A DNA stretch of 64,000 bases from Lysinibacillus sp. KCTC 33748 (GTDB lineage: Bacteria > Bacillota > Bacilli > Bacillales_A > Planococcaceae), in NCBI RefSeq assembly GCF_002237755.1, contig NZ_MWSJ01000020.1:31690-95689 (forward strand), in the 5' to 3' direction. The stretch's first letter is position 1, and every line of letters starts with the position of its first letter. The notes beneath the pieces are model-generated. The model was not told the DNA's origin and made no database searches. It saw nothing but the letters and a program-made list of their open reading frames with translations. Shown one piece after another: positions 59,897-64,000 of this stretch. The translations under genes and the position numbers were made by a program.

Positions 59897-61024
59897 TTAT
59901 TCAACAGATATAGCGTTAAACAGCTCAGTTGTTTCTTGCTTTGGTAAAATACCGAGATCCGACATCAAGATACTTTTAAAGGTGTTGTAAACCTTTACTG
60001 CACCTGCTCGATGATCAACTTCTATATAGTGCCTCATTAGCTGTTGGATGGTTTTATCGGAATAGGGGGTATGTTCTACTGTTAAAAGTAATATATGCTC
60101 TCGTTTTTCCGCATCATCAATTGATGTATAGTGCTCTAATAAATCATGAAGTAAAAGAGTAAATTTGTTGTTCATAAAACTTGCTTTACCAGTAATCCAG
60201 GGATAATCTAATGAGGACATAAATTCGCCTTGGTAATTTTGTACGAGCGCCTCAGCTCTCCCTACATCAATCTTACCAGTCTCCGTTTTATCATTTAAAA
60301 TATGCTCCAAGTTATGGGCATCACATTGAAAATCCTCTAATTGCAAAACATAGCAGCCGTTTGCATACTGTATGACTTCTGAATAACCTAATGCTGAAAG
60401 CGTGGTGCGTAGATAGGAAACTGTTGTATGTAACTGTACTCGTGCCTTTTTACATTCCGTGTCTGCCCATAAAGCTTCGATGATTGTATCGCGAGGAACA
60501 TGACTATTAAGATTGGAAAGAAGAAAGGCAAATAATTCTTTTGTTTTAAGCGTTCTCCAATGGACTGCTTTGTCATTATGTAAAACAACGAATCCTCCAA
60601 AGCATTGGATCGTAAGTGCGGGTTTATTTCGTACTTCTATAGGATTCGGTTTATTTTCTAGGTGAAGGAGTTCTTGGATTCTATTAATAGTTGTCTCTAG
60701 ACGAGCTTTTGAAATAGGCTTTAATAAATAGTCAAGGGAGTGAATTTCAAATGCTTGTACTGCATAGTCTCGATACGCAGTGACAAATACGATATAAATA
60801 TTTTTGTTCCATTCTTTTAAAAGCTGTGCAATCTCTAAACCGTTCATGCCAGGCATTTCAATATCTAAAAATGCCACTTGGAAATCCAAGCTTGGCCCTA
60901 TTGCAAGCAGATCTTTTACAGTCGTAAAAGATCTAACGACCTCTATTGAATTAAATTCCTTTAACTTTTTCTCCATGTTTATAAGCGCTAATGGCTCATC
61001 ATCCATTACTATCGCTCGAATCAA
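59897..61024 (-). CDS. Response regulator with receiver, winged helix and BTAD domain
   Basis: The 375-aa protein begins IRAIVMDDEPLALINMEKKL and has phosphoacceptor D54 (VAFLDIEMPGMNG), K-containing LDYLLKPISKARLE, then a SARP-like winged helix (TIQCFGGFVVLHNDKAVHWR; LKTKELFAFLLSNLN) and a bacterial transcriptional activation domain to the C-terminus (HYIEVDHRAGAVKVYNTFKS). I prefer TTG 61024, which gives the usual MIRAIV start; GGTGG lies upstream. It lies 374 bases before the hybrid kinase gene on the same strand. Target genes are unknown. Confidence 0.88.
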   Translation of the reverse strand: MIRAIVMDDEPLALINMEKKLKEFNSIEVVRSFTTVKDLLAIGPSLDFQVAFLDIEMPGMNGLEIAQLLKEWNKNIYIVFVTAYRDYAVQAFEIHSLDYLLKPISKARLETTINRIQELLHLENKPNPIEVRNKPALTIQCFGGFVVLHNDKAVHWRTLKTKELFAFLLSNLNSHVPRDTIIEALWADTECKKARVQLHTTVSYLRTTLSALGYSEVIQYANGCYVLQLEDFQCDAHNLEHILNDKTETGKIDVGRAEALVQNYQGEFMSSLDYPWITGKASFMNNKFTLLLHDLLEHYTSIDDAEKREHILLLTVEHTPYSDKTIQQLMRHYIEVDHRAGAVKVYNTFKSILMSDLGILPKQETTELFNAISVE

Positions 61025-61499
61025 AAAGGCCACCAACTTTCTAATGTTTATTAACCTGATATCAATTATACCTCAGCGAAGTAGGTTAAATTAAAATATC
61101 AATGACTGACCCTTTTTACGGATGTATGGTCTCTTGCTGCTGCAGTATTAGATTGACTACATTTTGCATAACACCCATTTGTACAGTATGTTGTAGCTCC
61201 ATCATCTGAGAAGACATTATTGAATTAATTTTTACCCTCCATTCCTCCTTATTATCGGATGAAAATACTTATTTTCCAACATATAAAGATTGCAAATAGA
61301 GTTCTAATATTTCCTCCATAAAATTTTTTATTTACCAAAAATATATTTGCACTTGTATATTTTTCCGCATTTTTAGCAATAATTCGTAATATCAGGTCTG
61401 TTGTCCTGAATGATTGCTTGTATTCTCTAGCATTAAGAGCCTAAATCTAGTGTGCTAGCAGAAGACTGCGAAATAATAAAATGTGGAGGTTACAAAAAT
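61025..61499. other. Intergenic region between the BTAD regulator and LysM-3D gene
   Basis: This 475-base AT-rich stretch has no convincing coding frame. It must hold the divergent promoters. I saw no riboswitch or clear direct-repeat operator; a WalR-type pair of TGTAA-like hexamers was looked for and not found. Confidence 0.5.
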
Positions 61500-62306
61500 A
61501 TGAAAAAACAAGCTTTAGCTTTAGCGGTAACATTAACCTTGGGATTAAGTTTATTTGCCAGTCCATCATCTGCAAAGGACAAACTCACTTTTATGCCATT
61601 CGATGCATTTTGGGGAATCTCGAAAATTTACAATTTAACTTTAGAAGATTATGAGCCAATGATCGACTCAGAAGCAAGATGGTTTTATCCAGAGCAAAAT
61701 TTAAATATAGCCGAAAAGAAAAATGATAATTCGCCGAAAGACCAACACTTTGTTGAGGCCGGAGATACTTTATTTACAATTGCACGTGAAAATGATGTGT
61801 CAGTGGAAGAATTACAGGAATGGAATAACCTTGCATCTGCTGATCTAATTTTTGTAGGTGAATCATTGGCTATCAATGCTTCGGCAGCAAAACCTAAAAC
61901 GTCCGAAAGCAAACCTAAAACGGTAGCAACGACATCAAGTAAAAAGCAAGCGACAGCTTCAAGTAATAAAGTTGCAACAGCTAGTACAAAATCTGTGAGT
62001 GCTCCGACAACTACGGGAAAAACGTTCACAATGCGAGCAACAGCCTATACCGCGTATTGCGAAGGATGTTCGGGAATTACAGCGAATGGAACAGATATAA
62101 GATCGAATCCAAACTTAAAGGTAATTGCTGTAGATCCACGAGTAATTCCTCTTGGGACAAGGGTTTGGGTTGAAGGTTATGGTGAAGCAATTGCAGCAGA
62201 TACTGGTGGAGCGATAAAAGGTAATAAAATTGATGTATTTATTCCTACCGAGGGACAAGCTCGTCAGTGGGGCGTCAAAAATGTAATTGTAAAAATTTTA
62301 AATTAA
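61500..62306 (+). CDS. Secreted LysM-3D domain cell-wall protein (YocH-like)
   Basis: The 268-aa protein has a signal peptide (MKKQALALAVTLTLGLSLFA, cleavage near ASPSSA-KD), a LysM domain (about 83-128: FVEAGDTLFTIARENDVSVE and ESLAI), a Ser/Thr/Lys-rich linker, and a C-terminal 3D domain with AYTAYCEGCSGITANGTDI and ADTGGAIKGNKIDVFIP containing the three aspartates. It probably cleaves peptidoglycan as a lytic transglycosylase-like enzyme. GGAGG lies upstream of ATG 61500. Confidence 0.92.
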   Translation: MKKQALALAVTLTLGLSLFASPSSAKDKLTFMPFDAFWGISKIYNLTLEDYEPMIDSEARWFYPEQNLNIAEKKNDNSPKDQHFVEAGDTLFTIARENDVSVEELQEWNNLASADLIFVGESLAINASAAKPKTSESKPKTVATTSSKKQATASSNKVATASTKSVSAPTTTGKTFTMRATAYTAYCEGCSGITANGTDIRSNPNLKVIAVDPRVIPLGTRVWVEGYGEAIAADTGGAIKGNKIDVFIPTEGQARQWGVKNVIVKILN

Positions 62307-62316
62307 TGTATTTGAG

Positions 62317-62351
62317 AGGGTGTCTCCTTGAACTGAAGATACCCTTTTTAT
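62317..62351 (+). terminator. Terminator of the LysM-3D gene
   Basis: AGGGTGTCT pairs with AGATACCCT and is followed by TTTTT. Confidence 0.88.
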
Positions 62352-62456
62352 ATTGTTTAAAGTTTACTACTCCTTAATCAATGATTTGCAAAATTCCCAT
62401 TGAACTTGCATAAGTGGAAGGATTGTTGGAAACCATCAAAAAGAGGAGGGATTTTT

Positions 62457-63008
62457 ATGAAAAAAATGAGCTTAATAATAATTTCTTTATTAGTATTTGT
62501 CGGTGGTTGTAGTTTCTTTGAAAAGAAGGAGCAAAAAGTGGCAGTTAACGCAAATTCAGGACTAACTGCAACCGCGAAAGTAATTGGTAAAAATAATGAA
62601 AGTTATGGCAATGCATATTTTGAGGAAGAGGATAATGGGGTTAAGATGACACTCGCACTATCAGGATTGTCAGCAGGAACACATGGCATTCATATTCATT
62701 CCGTTGGGAAGTGTGAGCCACCAACATTTGAATCAGCAGGTCCTCATTTTAATCCAACGAGTAAAGAGCATGGGAAGGATAACCCTAAGGGATATCATTT
62801 AGGAGATCTTCCAAATTTAGAAGTTGGAGAAGATGGTAAAGTGGATTTAAACTTTTTGGCTGAAGGGCTAACATTAGAAAAAAATGCTGCTAACTCATTG
62901 TTACGAGATGGGGGCACGACATTAATCATTCATGAATCAGAGGATGATTATAAAACAGATCCTTCAGGTAATTCTGGTGCTAGAATTGCTTGTGGCATTA
63001 TTCAATAA
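62457..63008 (+). CDS. sodC: Cu/Zn superoxide dismutase lipoprotein
   Basis: The 183-aa protein has a lipoprotein signal with lipobox VGGC (C18) and a SodC domain. All metal-ligand motifs are present: GIHIHSVGKC (two His), AGPHFNPTSKEHGKDNP (bridging His and Zn His), YHLGDLPN (Zn His and Asp) and LIIHESEDDYKTDPSG (last Cu His), with the disulfide partner in ARIACGII. Thus it looks catalytically complete. It should act outside the membrane against superoxide. GAGGAGGG lies upstream of ATG 62457. Confidence 0.92.
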   Translation: MKKMSLIIISLLVFVGGCSFFEKKEQKVAVNANSGLTATAKVIGKNNESYGNAYFEEEDNGVKMTLALSGLSAGTHGIHIHSVGKCEPPTFESAGPHFNPTSKEHGKDNPKGYHLGDLPNLEVGEDGKVDLNFLAEGLTLEKNAANSLLRDGGTTLIIHESEDDYKTDPSGNSGARIACGIIQ

Positions 63009-63021
63009 GGACAATAAATCG

Positions 63022-63059
63022 ACTGTATCTAAAGAAAATCACTTTAGATACAGTTTTTT
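63022..63059 (+). terminator. Terminator of sodC
   Basis: ACTGTATCTAAAG pairs with CTTTAGATACAGT and is followed by TTTTT. Confidence 0.9.
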
Positions 63060-63104
63060 GTTTTAAGGGTAAAAATCGATGAAACTTTTAGTTCATCACC
63101 ATAA

Positions 63105-63170
63105 CGTGAGGTTGATTTTTGTTCCGGCTGGGCACTTTCTTACCTCTAGTCAAGTGATCTTAGATAAATT
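63105..63170. repeat. Dispersed repeat family R2, copy F (degenerate)
   Basis: GGTTGATTTTTGTTCCGGCT and GGGCACTTTC match the family end and precede the TRAP fragment by some 30 bases. Confidence 0.5.
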
Positions 63171-63196
63171 TTATGCGAAGAATTGAATTTGTTTAG

Positions 63197-63514
63197 GTGG
63201 GAGGGGTACCCCTTCCAATCTCACCTGTGTTGTTAATGATAGAGACAACTATACCTCAAATTATATGGGGAGTATTCACAGCTACAGGAATGGTAGCTAT
63301 AGGTGCGGGAGTAATCGGATACTGGTATCGCAAAATGCTTTGGTTTGAACGCATTATTGCGATTGCAGCTGGTTTACTTCTTATCTATTCAGAAAAGTTT
63401 TCAGATTGGGCAGGTTTAGCCATCTTTATTGCGATGTTTGTTATTCAGTATGTAACACAGCATAAAGGTAACGGTGATGACAATCAAAATGGTAAAACGA
63501 GTGTTACAGCTTAA
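63197..63514 (+). pseudogene. C-terminal fragment of a TRAP transporter fused permease
   Basis: The frame reads SPVLLMIETTIPQIIWGVFT, then VAIGAGVIGYWYRKMLWFER and IIAIAAGLLLIYSEKFSDWA, which resembles the last part of TAXI-type TRAP 4TM/12TM permeases. The rest of the gene (several hundred residues) is missing upstream, and GTG 63197 has no clear ribosome site for an independent gene. The break lies close to repeat copy F, suggesting a deletion. A small standalone membrane protein is the alternative. Confidence 0.6.
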
Positions 63515-63581
63515 GTAAAAAAGGGACGGGCTTCGGCCTGAATGAAAAAATAAGAATTTATCATTTTATAAGCATTTCTAA

Positions 63582-63607
63582 AACATGCTAATGTTAGTAT
63601 GTTTTTT
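63582..63607 (+). terminator. Terminator after the TRAP fragment
   Basis: AACATGCTA pairs with TAGTATGTT around 4 bases and is followed by TTTT. Confidence 0.75.
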
Positions 63608-63889
63608 CTAATAAACCAAAAATTTAAAACTAAAAAGTAAATGTTTTTTTTGAATTATGAGCATTCCTTGCAAGTTTATATATTGCGATAAAAGAAAGTG
63701 ATCGCTCATAGTAAGCTACGGGAACGAGTAAGTTTTTTTCCTTTGGCAGTTAAAAAATGAGTGGAATAGAAGCACTTACATAACTTAGCGAGAAATTTCA
63801 AGGAAAGTCATTATCAAAATATGTTCAAAAGCAAGCAAAAGTTGATTTGTATATTTTGGTTATGATTGCTAGTGTTAACAACTATAGGG

Positions 63890-63932
63890 AAATAACAAAT
63901 GTTATTCAGGTAGCTACCCTTTGTTATTTTTT
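63890..63932 (+). terminator. Hairpin with T-run just ahead of the last gene
   Basis: AAATAACAAA pairs with TTTGTTATTT over a 19-20 base loop and is followed by a T-run. It ends about 25 bases before ATG 63958. It may terminate an upstream transcript or attenuate the last gene. The stretch 63608-63889 shows no clear gene. Confidence 0.6.
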
Positions 63933-63957
63933 AATTATAGTGAAAGGAGATTTCTGA

Positions 63958-64000
63958 ATGAAAAAAGTAAGTCTGCTTTTAATGATCATTCTTTTAGTTC
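63958..64000 (+). CDS. Start of a secreted or membrane protein (partial)
   Basis: ATG 63958 has AAAGGAG upstream and opens MKKVSLLLMIILLV, a signal peptide or membrane anchor. The window ends after 14 codons, so the product cannot be identified. A TRAP/TAXI solute-binding protein is one possibility given the TRAP fragment upstream. Confidence 0.7.
   Translation, partial: MKKVSLLLMIILLV

Overview
The window is an AT-rich stretch of a low-GC Gram-positive chromosome. Strong AGGAGG-type ribosome sites, frequent GTG/TTG starts, a T-box leader, BceRS/BceAB-like genes, YqhH/YqhG, a DUF1641-Ndh pair and a three-subunit cytochrome bd oxidase (CydA, CydB, CydS) point to Bacillales. The gene content and dispersed repeats resemble Lysinibacillus or a close Planococcaceae relative; this assignment is inferred from content, not from a search.

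Layout. 1-1.56 kb: two amino-acid ABC permeases (start of operon lies outside). 1.58-5.37 kb: a DUF418 membrane protein with an overlapping 31-aa ORF, divergent from an OmpR-type two-component system. 5.4-14.7 kb: a sulfide/respiration island with sulfide:quinone reductase, DUF1641 protein, CstB-like persulfide dioxygenase-rhodanese, anchored rhodanese-like protein, NreB/NreC-like two-component system, TauE/SafE permease, a 39-aa membrane ORF and cydABS. 14.8-20.6 kb: two TetR/efflux pairs (14-TM MFS and MMPL). 20.6-22.8 kb: DUF1641 protein plus type II NADH dehydrogenase behind a long leader. 22.8-23.6 kb: a decayed MFS gene under an orphan T-box and a 21-bp phased repeat. 23.6-32.6 kb: hydrolases, quinone oxidoreductase, EcsC, MocR regulator, GNAT, an ABC exporter with a LytTR regulator carrying a degenerate ATPase domain, and a soluble chemoreceptor. 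33.2-35.5 kb: YqhH-YqhG. 35.5-41.2 kb: ArsR/AHSA1 pair, LysE exporter, AtoE transporter, LysR and ScoAB. 41.2-50.7 kb: assorted housekeeping and membrane genes, NupC, a possible small RNA/ORF, an ECF sigma/anti-sigma pair and an HD hydrolase. 51.8-56.3 kb: a Bce-type peptide-antibiotic module whose response regulator has an in-frame stop. 56.5-61 kb: a large hybrid kinase with a BTAD response regulator. 61.5-64 kb: LysM-3D cell-wall protein, Cu/Zn superoxide dismutase, a TRAP permease fragment and the start of a secreted protein.

The most interesting system is at 5.4-14.7 kb. SQR would feed sulfide electrons into menaquinone, the CstB-like protein would clear persulfides, SafE may move sulfur compounds, and cytochrome bd (known in other bacteria to resist sulfide) would reoxidise quinol. 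Two promoters in the island carry the same imperfect palindrome, TAGGGG-N4-CCCCTA, at the same distance from a -10-like hexamer and without a good -35 box. The LuxR-type regulator encoded between them is the natural candidate activator. Its kinase has a PAS domain with CX2CX11C, which matches three of the four iron-sulfur ligands of NreB as I recall them.

The window also carries at least two families of dispersed non-coding repeats, and several decayed genes (MFS, TRAP permease, BceR-like regulator).
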